64,000 bases of DNA from the NCBI GenBank assembly GCA_002389505.1, contig DGPA01000044.1:118467-182466 (forward strand). Reading direction: 5' to 3'. This DNA comes from Halieaceae bacterium UBA4452. Its GTDB lineage: Bacteria > Pseudomonadota > Gammaproteobacteria > Pseudomonadales > Halieaceae. The position numbers were made by a program, and so were the translations under genes. The notes under the pieces were generated by a model, which was not told the origin of the DNA, searched no databases, and was given only the letters and a program-made list of their open reading frames with translations. This document shows positions 38,606 through 51,595 of the stretch, piece by piece. Each line of letters opens with the position of its first letter. The first letter of the stretch is position 1.

Positions 38606-40369
38606 ATGAAGACCATTTCTTTTGACAGCGTGATTGTCGGCGGCGGCGGGGCAGGCATGCGAGCCGCACTGCAATTAGCACAGTCAGGCTATAAAACCGC
38701 TGTCATTACTAAGGTGTTTCCAACGCGTTCGCATACTGTATCAGCCCAGGGGGGCATTACCTGCGCCATCGCTAGCGACGACCCCAATGACGATTGGCGC
38801 TGGCATATGTATGACACTGTCAAGGGATCTGATTACATTGGTGACCAAGATGCCATTGAATACATGTGTTCGGTCGGTCCAGAGGCAATTTTTGAGCTAG
38901 AGCACATGGGCTTACCGTTCTCGCGCACTGAAGAGGGGCGCATTTATCAGCGACCGTTTGGTGGCCAGTCGAAAAACTACGGTAAGGGTGGCCAAGCGGC
39001 CCGTACCTGCGCCGCGGCGGACCGCACTGGACATGCGTTACTGCATACGTTGTATCAGAACAACATTAAGAATGAGACCGTCTTTTTTAATGAATGGTTC
39101 GCCATAGACCTGGTAAAAAACCAAGATGGGGCGGTCACCGGTGTTATTGCCATTTGCATTGAGACTGGCGAGACGGTTTACGTAAAATCTAAGGCGACCG
39201 TGTTTGCAACCGGCGGCGCTGGACGGATTTATGCCTCCACCACCAATGCCCACATTAATACGGGCGATGGCATGGGCATGGCCCTGCGGGCGGGCGTCCC
39301 AGCCCAAGATATGGAGATGTGGCAATTTCATCCCACCGGCATTTATGGTGCGGGTACGCTAGTGACAGAGGGCTGCCGCGGTGAAGGTGGTTACCTTGTC
39401 AACGCAGATGGCGAGCGCTTTATGGAGCGTTATGCACCCAATGCTAAGGATCTTGCTGGGCGCGACGTTGTCGCCCGATCTATGGTGTTGGAGATTCTCG
39501 AGGGACGCGGTTGTGGCCCGCAGCGCGATCACGTCAAGCTCAAGCTCGACCATTTAGGCGAGGACGTGTTGGAATCCCGGTTACCCGGCATTTGTGAGCT
39601 CAGCCGGACATTTGCCCACGTTGACCCAGTGAAAGAGCCTATTCCCGTTGTGCCGACCTGCCACTACATGATGGGCGGCATCCCGACCAATGTGCATGGC
39701 CAAGCACTGACCGTCGATGCACAGGGCAACGATCACATCATTCCCGGACTGTATTCCTGCGGCGAAGCCGCTTGCGTGTCTGTACACGGCGCGAACCGGC
39801 TAGGCGGAAATTCACTGCTTGATCTCGTGGTGTTCGGCCGAGCCTCAGGGTTGTTTATTGAAAATGCCCTACGAGACGGTATTGAGCTACGGGATGCGAG
39901 CCAAACTGACATAGAGCAAGCTAGTCAGCGACTCATTGGCTTAAATGAGCGTGATTCAGGCGAAAAGGCATCGGATCTGCGCAAGGAGCTGCAAGGTATT
40001 ATGCAAAACCATTTTGGTGTCTTTCGTCAGGGCGAATTTATGCGAGAGGGCATACGCAAACTTGACGATTTGCGTGGGCGTGTCGATACCGTTCAACTCA
40101 GCGATAAGTCGTCGGCGTTTAATACCGCGCGCATTGAGTGCTTGGAGCTGCAAAATCTATTTGAAACCGCTGAAGCGACGGCGATTGTTGCCGAAGCCAG
40201 AACCGAGTCTCGTGGTGCTCACGCGCGAGATGATTTCACTGAACGTGATGATGAAAACTGGCTGTGTCACTCAATGTATTACCGGGATGACAAGCGCGTG
40301 ACTAAGCGTAGCGTCAATTTCACCCCCAAAACCGTAGAAACATTACAGCCAATGATTCGCACCTACTAA
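38606..40369 (+). CDS. sdhA: Succinate dehydrogenase flavoprotein subunit SdhA
   Basis: A 587-residue flavoprotein that oxidises succinate to fumarate. The FAD Rossmann motif [12 protein letters not shown] is at the N-terminus, and [10 protein letters not shown] contains the His that binds FAD covalently. The catalytic region includes [18 protein letters not shown] and the Arg in [12 protein letters not shown]. It is full length, with GGAGG before the ATG. Confidence 0.98.
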   Translation: MKTISFDSVIVGGGGAGMRAALQLAQSGYKTAVITKVFPTRSHTVSAQGGITCAIASDDPNDDWRWHMYDTVKGSDYIGDQDAIEYMCSVGPEAIFELEHMGLPFSRTEEGRIYQRPFGGQSKNYGKGGQAARTCAAADRTGHALLHTLYQNNIKNETVFFNEWFAIDLVKNQDGAVTGVIAICIETGETVYVKSKATVFATGGAGRIYASTTNAHINTGDGMGMALRAGVPAQDMEMWQFHPTGIYGAGTLVTEGCRGEGGYLVNADGERFMERYAPNAKDLAGRDVVARSMVLEILEGRGCGPQRDHVKLKLDHLGEDVLESRLPGICELSRTFAHVDPVKEPIPVVPTCHYMMGGIPTNVHGQALTVDAQGNDHIIPGLYSCGEAACVSVHGANRLGGNSLLDLVVFGRASGLFIENALRDGIELRDASQTDIEQASQRLIGLNERDSGEKASDLRKELQGIMQNHFGVFRQGEFMREGIRKLDDLRGRVDTVQLSDKSSAFNTARIECLELQNLFETAEATAIVAEARTESRGAHARDDFTERDDENWLCHSMYYRDDKRVTKRSVNFTPKTVETLQPMIRTY

Positions 40370-40391
40370 TTGGTCGTGAGGAGAACGTACA

Positions 40392-41099
40392 ATGTTGCAG
40401 GTCAGCATTTATCGCTACAACCCTGAAGTGGATAGCGCGCCCTACATGCAGGATTTTAGCGTCGATACCGAGGGCAAAGATCTCATGGTGCTTGACGTGT
40501 TAGAGATGATCAAAGATGGGCAGGACGCCAGCGTTACCTATCGACGTAGTTGCCGAGAAGGGGTTTGCGGATCAGATGGATTGAGTATTAACGGCAAGAA
40601 CGGCTTGGCGTGCATTACCGCGCTCTCCGATACTGTCAAAGGTAACAAGTTGGTGGTTCGTCCGCTACCGGGGTTGCCGGTGATCCGCGATCTCGTTGTC
40701 GATATGAGCTTGTTCTACGCGCAGTATGAAAAAATCCAACCTTATCTACAGAATAACACCCCCGCACCGGCCATTGAGCGCCTACAAACCCCAGAAGATC
40801 GGGAGAAATTAGACGGCTTGTACGAATGCATTCTCTGTGCCTGTTGCTCGACCAGCTGCCCCTCATTTTGGTGGAATCCGGATCGATTTATCGGACCTGC
40901 AGGACTGCTTCAAGCGTATCGTTTCTTGGCTGACAGCCGCGATACGGCCACCGACGAGCGGCTAGCAGGCCTCGATGACCCCTTTAGCGTTTTTCGTTGC
41001 CACGGTATTCAGAACTGCGTCAACGTCTGCCCTAAAGGCTTGAATCCTACCAAAGCGATCGGTCATATCCGCACCATGCTGCTCAACAGGGCGACCTAG
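40392..41099 (+). CDS. sdhB: Succinate dehydrogenase iron-sulfur subunit SdhB
   Basis: A 235-residue subunit with three Fe-S clusters: [2Fe-2S] at CREGVCGSDG with a further Cys at GLACITAL, [4Fe-4S] at CILCACCSTSCP, and [3Fe-4S] at CHGIQNCVNVCPKGLNP. It passes electrons from FAD in SdhA to ubiquinone at SdhCD. AGGAG precedes the ATG. An intrinsic terminator follows 22 bases after the stop, so sdhCDAB is a defined operon. Confidence 0.98.
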   Translation: MLQVSIYRYNPEVDSAPYMQDFSVDTEGKDLMVLDVLEMIKDGQDASVTYRRSCREGVCGSDGLSINGKNGLACITALSDTVKGNKLVVRPLPGLPVIRDLVVDMSLFYAQYEKIQPYLQNNTPAPAIERLQTPEDREKLDGLYECILCACCSTSCPSFWWNPDRFIGPAGLLQAYRFLADSRDTATDERLAGLDDPFSVFRCHGIQNCVNVCPKGLNPTKAIGHIRTMLLNRAT

Positions 41100-41120
41100 G
41101 GGCGTCAGTCTTCATCGACA

Positions 41121-41158
41121 ACGCACTCGCCGCCTCTTTTTAGTGCGTCTTCTTTTTT
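41121..41158 (+). terminator. Rho-independent terminator of sdhCDAB
   Basis: ACGCACT (41121-41127) and AGTGCGT (41142-41148) form a 7-bp stem with a 14-base loop, followed by CTTC and a run of six T residues ending at 41158. It separates sdh from the suc operon, though read-through is possible because of the long loop. Confidence 0.7.
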
Positions 41159-41181
41159 CATAACTAAAAAGACTAGCTTCC

Positions 41182-41196
41182 ATTCTTTAAAAGAAT
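41182..41196. promoter_or_regulatory. Perfect palindrome in the sucA upstream region
   Basis: ATTCTTT-A-AAAGAAT is a 15-base perfect inverted repeat in the 293-base gap between sdhB and sucA, about 200 bases before the sucA ATG. It is AT-rich and could be a regulator binding site. No bound protein can be named from the sequence. The rest of the gap holds no gene. Confidence 0.35.
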
Positions 41197-41392
41197 ATTG
41201 TGAAAAAAAACCCCAGAAAAGGTGAAGGGAAAAGGGCGAAAATGTCCCGCCTCCCTACACGGACCATCGCTGAGCCGGTAGACTAGGGGCCGAGCGGTGT
41301 CACCGACCGTCTATTTCGCCAGTGGGGATAGAGTCGGGACTTTCGGTAAGCGCACTGCTTCAACCATAGGGTTAGGTCTTCGGGGTCCGAGC

Positions 41393-44260
41393 ATGACGCA
41401 AGCTTCTACTTTACCGGGAATGCTCGAGTTACTGAGCAGTTCACACATAGCGGGCAGTAATGCTGAATACATAGAAGGGCTGTATGAGGAATACCTCACT
41501 GACCCCAATGCACTCGCCCCTGAGTGGCGCGACTATTTCAATCAGCTGCCGAAGGTGGCGTCTACAACAAATGCGCTGCACGACGTGCCCCATTCGGTGA
41601 TCCGAGAACAGTTTGCCAAGTTCAGTAAGATGCGTGTCCGCACCGAAGCGACAGTGGCCAATGACGCTCAGGCTACTGATTATGAGCGCAAGCAAGTAGC
41701 CGTCGTTCAGCTTATTTCCGCCTACCGGCAACGCGGGCACCAGAAAGCCTCTCTCGATCCACTGGGTATTGCCGAACGGGAGTCGGTGGCCGACTTACAT
41801 CTCGCTTTTCATCAATTAAGTGAAGCGGACCTTGACACTGTATTCCAGGTCGGATCACTTTATTACGGTGCCGGCGATGCGACCTTGCACGACATCATCG
41901 ACGCTCTCGAGCGCACGTACTGCCATACTATTGGCGCCGAGTTTATGCATATTGTCGATACAGAGCAGCGCCATTGGGTCATGAGTCGAATGGAGTCTGT
42001 GCGATCGGCACCTGATATGGATCGCGATAGCCGTTTGCAGCTACTGCGTAGTTTGATCAAAGCCGAGGGCCTAGAGAAGTCCCTCGGTTCCAAGTACCCA
42101 GGGACCAAGCGTTTTGGTCTCGAGGGCGCAGAGAGTCTCATTCCCATGCTTTCCGAAGCTACTCAACGGATAGGGGGTTATGGCGCCAAGGAAATTGTTC
42201 TAGGCATGGCCCACCGAGGCCGCTTAAATGTACTGGTCAATATTCTCGGAAAAAACCCCGCGGAACTTTTTGACGAGTTCGAAGGACGAGTTAATTTCGA
42301 ACATTCAGGGGATGTTAAGTATCACCAAGGATTTTCGTCTAACGTAATAACGCCGGGGGGTGAAGTGCATTTAGCGCTGGCCTTTAACCCCTCACACCTA
42401 GAGATTGTAGCGCCGGTGGTGGAGGGTTCGGTTCGCGCTCGACAAGATCGTAGAAATGACCCCGACGGCGACACCGTGGTCCCCATAGTCATGCACGGAG
42501 ATGCGGCGTTTGCCGGGCAGGGAGTGGTCATGGAAACCTTCCAGATGTCTCAAACTCGCGCCTACAAAACGGGCGGTACCTTGCACATTGTCATTAACAA
42601 TCAGGTGGGGTTCACCACTCACCGTCGCGAAGATGCGCGGTCAACAGAATATTGCACCGATATTGCCAAAATGGTGCAGGCCCCCATCTTTCACGTTAAC
42701 GCCGATGATCCTGAAGCGGTGGTCTTTGTTACTCAGCTGGCGATTGACTTCCGCAATACTTTCAAGCGGGACGTAGTCATCGACCTTGTGTGTTACCGCC
42801 GGCGCGGACACAACGAAGCAGATGAGCCATCGGTAACACAGCCTTTGATGTACAAAGCCATCAAAAAACATCCCTCTACCCGAGATCTGTATGCCCATCG
42901 ATTGATTACCGAAGGCATCCTCACAGAATCCGAAGATGCGGCACTGCAAGAAGATTATCGAAACTCCCTAGATAGGGGCGAGCCCTTAGTCAGTTCGCTG
43001 GTGATGGAACCCAACAAACAGTTGTTTGTCGATTGGACCCCCTACCTTGGCCACGCCTGGACGGCTGATTGCGACACATCGGTACCCCTGTCGCGGCTGA
43101 AAAGTGTGGCTGAAAAAGCAAATAGTAGCCCTGAGGGGATTAGCGTTCAGCGACAGGTCAAAAAAATATTAGAGGACCGACGTAAAATGGGTGCGGGAGG
43201 GCTTGAGATCAACTGGGGTTTCGCTGAAACCATGGCCTATGCAACCCTGCTGGTCGACGGCTTTCCTGTGCGAATGACCGGACAGGATATTGGCCGCGGG
43301 ACCTTTTCCCACCGCCATGTCGTCCTGCACAACCAAACCGGCGACGATGCGTATATTCCTTTGCAACACTTAAGTGATGATCAAGCGTCATGTGTTATTT
43401 ATGACTCATTACTGTCGGAAGAGGCGGTGCTGGCCTTCGAATACGGGTATGCAACTACTAACCCAACGGGGTTGGTACTGTGGGAAGCGCAGTTTGGAGA
43501 TTTCGCCAACGGCGCTCAGGTGGTGATTGATCAGTTTATTACTAGCGGTGAGCACAAGTGGGCACGTCTATGTGGTCTAACCATGCTCTTACCCCACGGT
43601 TACGAGGGGCAGGGGCCTGAGCATTCCTCGGCACGTTTGGAGCGCTATTTGCAACTGTGTGCAGAACATAATATTCAGGTGTGTATGCCCACCACGCCGG
43701 CTCAGGTATTTCACATGCTGCGCCGCCAAGCTATACGGCCATTGCGAAAACCGTTGGTGGTTATGTCTCCAAAATCGTTGCTGCGCCATAAAGAAGCGAC
43801 CTCGAACCTCGATGATTTGGCGGAAGGCCACTTCCATACCGTGCTTGACGAAACTGATGATCTTGATCCCACGACAATAAAGCGGCTCATTATTTGCTCG
43901 GGCAAGGTATTTTATGACCTCCGTGCTGCACGCAGGGAACGTAACATTTCCGACATCGCGCTGGTGCGCATTGAGCAGTTGTATCCGTTCCCTGAAGAAG
44001 ATCTAACGGCAGTTGTTAGCCAGTACCGCAACATTGAAGATGCCATTTGGTGTCAAGAAGAACCTATGAATCAGGGTGCTTGGTATGCAAGCCAGCACCA
44101 TATGCGCCGAGTGATACAACGTCACAAAGTGGATGTTTACTTGCGCTATTCGGGTCGAGAAGCCTCGGCGTCTGTTTCAGCTGGCTACACCGCGCTTCAT
44201 CTGCGCGAGCAAGAGCAATTTATTAATGAGGTCCTAGGTCCCATGCCCTGGGGCTATTAA
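41393..44260 (+). CDS. sucA: 2-oxoglutarate dehydrogenase E1 component SucA
   Basis: A 955-residue thiamine-diphosphate enzyme that decarboxylates 2-oxoglutarate and loads succinyl onto the SucB lipoyl arm. The N-terminal segment AEYIEGLYEEYLTDPNALAPEWRDYF binds E2, the ThDP region includes GMAHRGRLNVLVN and HGDAAFAGQGVV, and the C-terminal half has GQDIGRGTFSHRH. The ATG at 41393 has GGGG about nine bases upstream and matches the family start; the longer frame from 41297 is not used. Confidence 0.97.
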   Translation: MTQASTLPGMLELLSSSHIAGSNAEYIEGLYEEYLTDPNALAPEWRDYFNQLPKVASTTNALHDVPHSVIREQFAKFSKMRVRTEATVANDAQATDYERKQVAVVQLISAYRQRGHQKASLDPLGIAERESVADLHLAFHQLSEADLDTVFQVGSLYYGAGDATLHDIIDALERTYCHTIGAEFMHIVDTEQRHWVMSRMESVRSAPDMDRDSRLQLLRSLIKAEGLEKSLGSKYPGTKRFGLEGAESLIPMLSEATQRIGGYGAKEIVLGMAHRGRLNVLVNILGKNPAELFDEFEGRVNFEHSGDVKYHQGFSSNVITPGGEVHLALAFNPSHLEIVAPVVEGSVRARQDRRNDPDGDTVVPIVMHGDAAFAGQGVVMETFQMSQTRAYKTGGTLHIVINNQVGFTTHRREDARSTEYCTDIAKMVQAPIFHVNADDPEAVVFVTQLAIDFRNTFKRDVVIDLVCYRRRGHNEADEPSVTQPLMYKAIKKHPSTRDLYAHRLITEGILTESEDAALQEDYRNSLDRGEPLVSSLVMEPNKQLFVDWTPYLGHAWTADCDTSVPLSRLKSVAEKANSSPEGISVQRQVKKILEDRRKMGAGGLEINWGFAETMAYATLLVDGFPVRMTGQDIGRGTFSHRHVVLHNQTGDDAYIPLQHLSDDQASCVIYDSLLSEEAVLAFEYGYATTNPTGLVLWEAQFGDFANGAQVVIDQFITSGEHKWARLCGLTMLLPHGYEGQGPEHSSARLERYLQLCAEHNIQVCMPTTPAQVFHMLRRQAIRPLRKPLVVMSPKSLLRHKEATSNLDDLAEGHFHTVLDETDDLDPTTIKRLIICSGKVFYDLRAARRERNISDIALVRIEQLYPFPEEDLTAVVSQYRNIEDAIWCQEEPMNQGAWYASQHHMRRVIQRHKVDVYLRYSGREASASVSAGYTALHLREQEQFINEVLGPMPWGY

Positions 44261-44290
44261 TTCAAGCCAACGGTAGGAAAGAAGATAATC

Positions 44291-45493
44291 ATGGCGATAC
44301 ACATCAAAGCTCCAGCCTTCCCGGAATCGATTGCTGATGGCGAGGTGGTTACCTGGCATAAATCGGCAGGAGATAGCGTTCAGCGTGATGAACTGCTGGT
44401 GGAAATTGAGACGGACAAAGTGGTCATGGAAGTGGTTGCGCCTGAAGATGGCATCTTGGTAACGATTGAGGTCAGCGAGGGTGAAACGATTGCGAGCGAA
44501 GCGTTGCTAGCGACCTTAGAGCCGGGCGAGGTGACTGCCGCTCAATCTTCGGCAGTACCTGCGTCCGATGATCAAGCTGACGCTGCCGACACAGAAGTGT
44601 TAGCGGGTCCGGCCGTTCGACAACTGCTGGCCGAACACAAGCTCGATCCGACCTCGATTAGCGGCTCGGGTAAGGGCGGTCGAATTATCAAAGAGGATGT
44701 GCTCAAAGTGGTAGCCACCAAGGTGGCAAAACAAGCCGCGGAAGTACCCTCAAACCTAGTCATGCCCGTCATCGATACGCCGACCAGTGAGCGGGTTGAA
44801 AAACGGGTCCCCATGACCCGCATGCGTGCGCGAATTGCTGAGCGTTTGCTCGAGGCCAGCCAGCAAACAGCCATGCTGACAACCTTCAACGAAGTCAACA
44901 TGGCGCCTGTCATGGCGTTGCGTAGTCAGTATAAAGAGCAGTTTGAAAAGACCCATAACGGCACGCGGTTGGGATTCATGGGCTTTTTTGTCAAGGCCTG
45001 CTGTGAGGCGTTGAAGCGCTTTCCAGCGGTTAATGCATCCATTGACGGTAACGATGTCGTTTATCACGGTTACCAAGATATCGGCGTGGCGGTATCCACC
45101 GCTGATGGCTTGGTAGTGCCCGTGCTGCGCGAGGCCGACTTCATGAGTATTGCCGATGTTGAAGCTGCTATCCACGACCTCGGCCTGAAAGCGCGGGATA
45201 AAAAACTCACCATTGAGGAAATGACCGGCGGCACGTTCACATTGTCCAATGGTGGGGTCTTTGGTTCCCTATTATCTACGCCTATTTTGAATCCGCCGCA
45301 GACCGGGATTTTAGGCATGCATACCATTCAGGATCGGCCCGTGGCCGTAGACGGCCAAGTGCTTATTCGGCCCATGATGTATTTGGCATTGTCGTACGAT
45401 CACCGGTTGATCGACGGCAAAACAGCCGTTCAATTTCTAATGACGGTAAAGAATTTAATCGAAGATCCAGCGCGGATCTTGCTGCAGCTGTGA
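44291..45493 (+). CDS. sucB: 2-oxoglutarate dehydrogenase E2 component SucB
   Basis: A 400-residue dihydrolipoyl succinyltransferase. The lipoyl domain carries Lys43 in ETDKVVMEV, the subunit-binding domain is at about 105-140 ([15 protein letters not shown]), and the catalytic domain ends with the HXXXDG motif in [15 protein letters not shown]. It transfers succinyl to CoA. It follows sucA by 30 bases. Confidence 0.97.
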   Translation: MAIHIKAPAFPESIADGEVVTWHKSAGDSVQRDELLVEIETDKVVMEVVAPEDGILVTIEVSEGETIASEALLATLEPGEVTAAQSSAVPASDDQADAADTEVLAGPAVRQLLAEHKLDPTSISGSGKGGRIIKEDVLKVVATKVAKQAAEVPSNLVMPVIDTPTSERVEKRVPMTRMRARIAERLLEASQQTAMLTTFNEVNMAPVMALRSQYKEQFEKTHNGTRLGFMGFFVKACCEALKRFPAVNASIDGNDVVYHGYQDIGVAVSTADGLVVPVLREADFMSIADVEAAIHDLGLKARDKKLTIEEMTGGTFTLSNGGVFGSLLSTPILNPPQTGILGMHTIQDRPVAVDGQVLIRPMMYLALSYDHRLIDGKTAVQFLMTVKNLIEDPARILLQL

Positions 45494-45506
45494 TGGCAAG
45501 CCCTGA

Positions 45507-46955
<1,449 letters not shown>

Positions 46956-47040
46956 TCACATAGGGCGGCACAGATGTGCCAGCGAAGGATCGAATACCAT
47001 CGATCCGCTCACAATCGACAAAGCATAGACGAGACAGTAT

Positions 47041-48210
47041 ATGAATCTTCACGAGTACCAAGGTAAAGCACTTTTTGCTGAATATGGCCTGCCGGTGAGT
47101 GCTGGTCACGCAGTGGATACCCCCAAGGCGGCGGTCGAAGCAGCGCAACAGATAGGGGGCGACGTGTGGGTCGTCAAAGCGCAGGTTCACGCCGGAGGTC
47201 GCGGCAAGGCGGGGGGTGTAAAATTGGTCAAGACCGCTGATGAAATACATGACTTCGCCCAAGGATGGTTGGGTAAGCACTTGGTGACTTACCAGACCGA
47301 TGAAAAGGGTCAGCCAGTGACCAAAATCTTAGTGGAAGCCTGCACGGATATTGCCGATGAACTGTATCTCGGCGCGGTCCTCGATCGTGCCACGCAGCGC
47401 ATTGTATTTATGGCGTCTACTGAGGGTGGGGTCGAAATAGAAAAAGTGGCCGAGGAAACTCCCGAAAAAATACTCAAGGCAGCCATAGATCCGTTGGTAG
47501 GGCCGCAGCCTTACCAAGGCCGCGAGCTGGCCTTTTCACTGGGCCTTAAAGGCATTCAAATAAAGCAGTTTGTCAGTATTTTCATGGGTTTAGCTAGGCT
47601 TTTTAAAGAAAAAGATTTGGCTCTCATTGAGGTCAATCCGCTGGTCATAACCGCTGAGGGCAACCTGCACTGCTTAGACGCCAAGGTGGTGGTGGATTCA
47701 AACGCGCTGTATCGTCACGCTGACCTCGAGGCTATGCGTGACCCGTCCCAGGAAGACGAGCGAGAGGCCCATGCCGCTCAATGGGAGCTCAATTATGTGG
47801 CCCTCGACGGTAATATTGGCTGTATGGTCAATGGAGCTGGCCTCGCTATGGGCACCATGGATATTGTCAAGCTACACGGGGGTTCTCCGGCTAATTTCTT
47901 GGATGTCGGTGGCGGTGCCACGAAGGAGCGGGTTACCGAGGCGTTTAAAATTATCCTATCTGACGATAACGTCAACGCTGTCTTTATCAACATCTTCGGC
48001 GGCATTGTGCGCTGTGACCTGATCGCCGAGGGCGTGATTGGCGCAGTTGAGGAGGTCGGCGTCACGGTCCCTGTTGTTGTTCGCCTTGAGGGTAATAACG
48101 CCGACATTGGGCAACAAGCACTGGCTGACAGTGGCCTCAATATCATAGCCGCGAGTAGTTTGACCGATGCCGCTCAACAAGTGGTTGCGGCTGCTGGAGG
48201 TGCCCAATGA
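47041..48210 (+). CDS. sucC: Succinyl-CoA synthetase beta subunit SucC
   Basis: A 389-residue ATP-grasp subunit that holds nucleotide and succinate. The start [19 protein letters not shown] is typical, nucleotide-binding residues lie in [17 protein letters not shown], and the CoA-facing region is [15 protein letters not shown]. It follows lpdA after 85 bases without a clear terminator and overlaps sucD as ATGA. Confidence 0.97.
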   Translation: MNLHEYQGKALFAEYGLPVSAGHAVDTPKAAVEAAQQIGGDVWVVKAQVHAGGRGKAGGVKLVKTADEIHDFAQGWLGKHLVTYQTDEKGQPVTKILVEACTDIADELYLGAVLDRATQRIVFMASTEGGVEIEKVAEETPEKILKAAIDPLVGPQPYQGRELAFSLGLKGIQIKQFVSIFMGLARLFKEKDLALIEVNPLVITAEGNLHCLDAKVVVDSNALYRHADLEAMRDPSQEDEREAHAAQWELNYVALDGNIGCMVNGAGLAMGTMDIVKLHGGSPANFLDVGGGATKERVTEAFKIILSDDNVNAVFINIFGGIVRCDLIAEGVIGAVEEVGVTVPVVVRLEGNNADIGQQALADSGLNIIAASSLTDAAQQVVAAAGGAQ

Positions 48211-49079
48211 GTATTCTCATCAATAAAGCGACCAAGGTGATCTGTCAGGGCTTTACTGGCGCTCAGGGGACATTTCATTCAGAGCAAGCGCTGGCGTATG
48301 GAACCCAGATGGTTGCCGGTGTGACACCCGGCAAGGGTGGCCAGATGCATCTGGGACTCGGGGTGTTTAACACGGTCTCCGAGGCCGTGGCGGCCACTGG
48401 GGCCGATGCGTCGGTGATTTATGTGCCCGCGCCCTTTTGCAAGGACTCTATTCTTGAAGCCGCCAACGGTGGTATTAAGCTCATCGTCTGTATTACCGAG
48501 GGAATTCCGACGTTGGATATGCTGGATGCAAAGGTAAAATGTGACGAGCTGGGCGTGCGTCTCATTGGACCCAATTGTCCGGGCGTTATTACGCCTGGGG
48601 AATGTAAGATTGGTATCATGCCGGGTCATATTCATTTACCCGGCAAAGTGGGCATTGTCTCTCGCTCAGGGACGCTGACCTATGAAGCGGTGAAGCAAAC
48701 CACCGATGCGGGCTATGGACAAAGTACCTGTGTGGGCATTGGCGGTGACCCCATTCCGGGCTCACACTTTATTGATATTTTGGCCCTGTTCCAAGCTGAT
48801 TCGCAAACCGAAGCAATCGTCATGATTGGCGAGATAGGCGGGTCAGCTGAAGAGGAGGCGGCGGCGTTCATCAAAGCTAATGTCAGTAAACCTGTGGTGT
48901 CATACATCGCTGGTGTCACCGCCCCGAAAGGCAAACGAATGGGGCACGCGGGCGCCATTATTTCCGGTGGCAAGGGGACCGCTGATGAGAAGTTTGCGGC
49001 ACTGGAAGATGCGGGCGTTAAAACGGTACGTTCGCTCGCCGATATCGGCAAAGCCTTAGCGGACGTCACCGGCTGGTAA
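48207..49079 (+). CDS. sucD: Succinyl-CoA synthetase alpha subunit SucD
   Basis: A 290-residue subunit that binds CoA and carries the phosphorylated His in [14 protein letters not shown]. The CoA-binding start is [23 protein letters not shown]. With SucC it makes ATP or GTP from succinyl-CoA. GGAGG lies seven bases before the ATG, which overlaps the sucC stop. It ends the suc operon; the next 138 bases hold the htpG promoter. Confidence 0.97.
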   Translation: MSILINKATKVICQGFTGAQGTFHSEQALAYGTQMVAGVTPGKGGQMHLGLGVFNTVSEAVAATGADASVIYVPAPFCKDSILEAANGGIKLIVCITEGIPTLDMLDAKVKCDELGVRLIGPNCPGVITPGECKIGIMPGHIHLPGKVGIVSRSGTLTYEAVKQTTDAGYGQSTCVGIGGDPIPGSHFIDILALFQADSQTEAIVMIGEIGGSAEEEAAAFIKANVSKPVVSYIAGVTAPKGKRMGHAGAIISGGKGTADEKFAALEDAGVKTVRSLADIGKALADVTGW

Positions 49080-49154
49080 CTGACTGAGCCACAGACGGAC
49101 CCGCTAGTGACGGTTTTTTCCCCCAAGCATTCGGTTTCATAGGCTGCCAGACCC

Positions 49155-49183
49155 CTTGAATATTGATGGTTGGAGCCCCATAT
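49155..49183 (+). promoter_or_regulatory. Sigma-32 heat-shock promoter of htpG
   Basis: CTTGAA (49155-49160) and CCCCATAT (49176-49183) are separated by 15 bases, matching the sigma-32 consensus CTTGAA-N13-17-CCCCATNT at nearly every position. It lies 35 bases before the htpG ATG and gives a short leader. Confidence 0.82.
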
Positions 49184-49217
49184 CGTTGCCCATAACGGGA
49201 GAGTAAAGGTAAGTAAT

Positions 49218-51128
49218 ATGACAAGCGCAGAAAAAGAAACTCTTGGGTTTCAGACCGAAGCTAAAAAGCTGCTTCACTTAATGATCCATTCGCTCTATTC
49301 CAATAGAGAGATATTTCTAAGAGAGCTGATCTCCAACGCTTCAGATGCGATTGATAAACATCGATTCGCCGCCGTGGCGGACGCTAATCTCTCGCAAGGT
49401 GTGGGCGAATATCAAATTCATGTGACCGTCGATACTGAGGCCAAAACAGTGACCATCTCAGATAATGGTATTGGCATGACTCGTGATGAAGTGATCGAGC
49501 ATCTGGGCACTATAGCAAAGTCAGGGACGGCGGCGTTTCTCGAGCAACTCAGCGGCGACGACAAAAAAGATAGCCAGCTTATTGGCCAATTTGGCGTGGG
49601 ATTTTACTCCTCCTTTATTGTCGCTGACCGAGTGGAGGTGACTACACGGAAGGCGGGTACCACTGAGGCAACACACTGGGAATCTGAGGGCGAGGCTGAA
49701 TTTTCTATTGCCCCTGCAGAGAGAGAGTGTTCAGGCACCACGGTGGTGCTTCACCTGAAAGAAGATGCTCGGGAGTTTGCCGACGATTGGCGTGTACGCA
49801 GTGTCATCAAAAAGTACTCTGATCATATTTCAGTGCCTGTCATGATGGTGGCAGCGCCAACACCAAGCGAGGATGGCGACAGTCAGGAAGAGCAAGTTGA
49901 GGAACTCACATGGGAGGCCGTCAACGAGGCAAAGGCACTGTGGACACGCAGCCGGTCAGATATTAGTGATGAGGAATACAAGGCATTTTACAGTCATATA
50001 GCCCATGACTTCGACGAGCCAATGACCTGGAGCCACAATCGTGTCGAGGGAAAGTTAGAGTACACCTCACTGCTCTACCTGCCCAGCAAGCCACCCTTTG
50101 ACTTGTGGAATCGAGAAGCATCACGTGGGCTGAAGCTCTACGTGCAGCGCACATTTATCATGGATGATGCCGAGCAATTCCTCCCTCTGTACCTGCGCTT
50201 CGTTAAAGGTGTGCTCGATTCTAGTGACTTGCCGCTAAACGTGTCGCGAGAAATTCTGCAGCAGAACGCCAATGTTGAGTCCATGAAGAGCGCCTTGAGT
50301 AAACGTGTTCTCGACATGTTACAGAAAATGGCAAATAAAGATTCTGCTCAATACCAACGCTTCTGGGATGCATTTGGTCAGGTGCTCAAAGAAGGCCCGG
50401 CGGAGGATTATGCTAATCGCGAAAAAATTGCCAAATTACTGCGTTTCTCCACTTCTCACAGCAATGCTCCTGAGCAAACGGTAGCCCTGGCCGACTATAT
50501 TGAGCGTATGCCAGAGGGACAAGAGGCTATTTGGTATGTGGCGGGAGAGACTCACAATACTGCAAAAAACAGCCCGCACTTAGAGGTCTTTAGAAAAAAA
50601 GGGATAGAGGTGCTGCTGTTATCTGATCGCGTAGATGAGTGGTTAATGAGCCATTTGATGGATTTTGACGGCAAATCTTTTAGAGATGTCGCCAGGGGTG
50701 ATCTCGATCTTGATGCAGATAATGAAGAAGAAAAGGAGGCCCTTGAGGAGGCCAAGAAGTCCTGTGAATCGTTAGTAGAGCGCATGAAAGAGGCCCTCGG
50801 CGAGCAAGTGGCCGATGTACGACCGACGGTGAGACTCACTGATTCTCCCGCTTGCCTTGTGGTGGGCGAGCACGAGATGGGTGCGCAAATGCGGCGTATC
50901 TTGGAGGCGGCAGGTCAACCGGTACCCGATACGCAGCCGACATTGGAAATTAACCCCAGTCACCCGCTGATTGAGCGCCTCGACGCCGAGTCCGACGAAG
51001 ACCGATTTAATGATCTAGCGCATATTCTCATGGATCAGGCAACTCTGGCTGAGGGCTCCACGCTCGAGGACCCCGCAGCCTATGTGTCACGGCTAAATAA
51101 ACTGTTGCTTGATATGAGCCATACCTAG
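49218..51128 (+). CDS. htpG: Chaperone HtpG (Hsp90)
   Basis: A 636-residue Hsp90. The N-terminal GHKL ATPase domain has [12 protein letters not shown], the [10 protein letters not shown] loop and [11 protein letters not shown]; the middle domain has [13 protein letters not shown] with its conserved Arg; the C-terminal dimerisation domain is intact. It refolds clients under heat or oxidative stress. The ATG at 49218 has AAGGTAAG upstream and gives the family start; an ATG at 49170 would overlap the promoter. Three more genes follow closely and may share the transcript. Confidence 0.97.
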   Translation: MTSAEKETLGFQTEAKKLLHLMIHSLYSNREIFLRELISNASDAIDKHRFAAVADANLSQGVGEYQIHVTVDTEAKTVTISDNGIGMTRDEVIEHLGTIAKSGTAAFLEQLSGDDKKDSQLIGQFGVGFYSSFIVADRVEVTTRKAGTTEATHWESEGEAEFSIAPAERECSGTTVVLHLKEDAREFADDWRVRSVIKKYSDHISVPVMMVAAPTPSEDGDSQEEQVEELTWEAVNEAKALWTRSRSDISDEEYKAFYSHIAHDFDEPMTWSHNRVEGKLEYTSLLYLPSKPPFDLWNREASRGLKLYVQRTFIMDDAEQFLPLYLRFVKGVLDSSDLPLNVSREILQQNANVESMKSALSKRVLDMLQKMANKDSAQYQRFWDAFGQVLKEGPAEDYANREKIAKLLRFSTSHSNAPEQTVALADYIERMPEGQEAIWYVAGETHNTAKNSPHLEVFRKKGIEVLLLSDRVDEWLMSHLMDFDGKSFRDVARGDLDLDADNEEEKEALEEAKKSCESLVERMKEALGEQVADVRPTVRLTDSPACLVVGEHEMGAQMRRILEAAGQPVPDTQPTLEINPSHPLIERLDAESDEDRFNDLAHILMDQATLAEGSTLEDPAAYVSRLNKLLLDMSHT

Positions 51129-51130
51129 GC

Positions 51131-51595
51131 ATGCTCGTCACGCTGTGGCGCCATGGTGAAGCGGCTAAGGCACCTCGAGACGAAGACCGACCGTTAACGG
51201 CCAATGGCGAGGTGACGCTGGCTTCAGCGGCGATTGATTTCAGTCAGCAGCTGCTGCAATCGGCGTTACCAGCAGCTGACGTGTGTCGGGTGAGTCCCTT
51301 GCTGCGCACACGACAAAGCGCAGCTATTTTGTGCGCCCATTGGCAGTGTGTCGCAAACCTCTGCGCCGCGCTAGCCCCGGGGACTTCTATTAATGAGCCA
51401 AGTCTATGGCTAAATAATGCTGCTGCGCATCAGGTATTGGTGAGTCATCAGCCTTTCGTGTCCGATCTACTTAACTACTGGCTTGACGAGCCCACCTTGG
51501 ACTGGCTGCAGCCCGGGGGTTGGGCAACGGTTGAATTGCGTGCTGCCACTCGGGGAGGCGGTTCGCTCTTGCTGTCCAGAGCCAGCATTTTCTGA
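51131..51595 (+). CDS. sixA: Phosphohistidine phosphatase SixA-like
   Basis: A 154-residue histidine phosphatase of the RHG family. The phosphate-binding motif is WRHGEAAKAPRDEDRPLT, with LRTRQSA and a second His in VSHQPFVSDLLNYWL. SixA in E. coli dephosphorylates histidines of phosphotransfer proteins such as NPr or ArcB. The start is two bases after the htpG stop and the stop shares one base with the next ATG, so it depends on coupling. Confidence 0.85.
   Translation: MLVTLWRHGEAAKAPRDEDRPLTANGEVTLASAAIDFSQQLLQSALPAADVCRVSPLLRTRQSAAILCAHWQCVANLCAALAPGTSINEPSLWLNNAAAHQVLVSHQPFVSDLLNYWLDEPTLDWLQPGGWATVELRAATRGGGSLLLSRASIF

Noticed and set aside
49085..49125. Possible intrinsic terminator after sucD
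   Set aside because: There is a TTTTTT run, but the stem before it (CCG/CGG) is only three pairs with mismatches.
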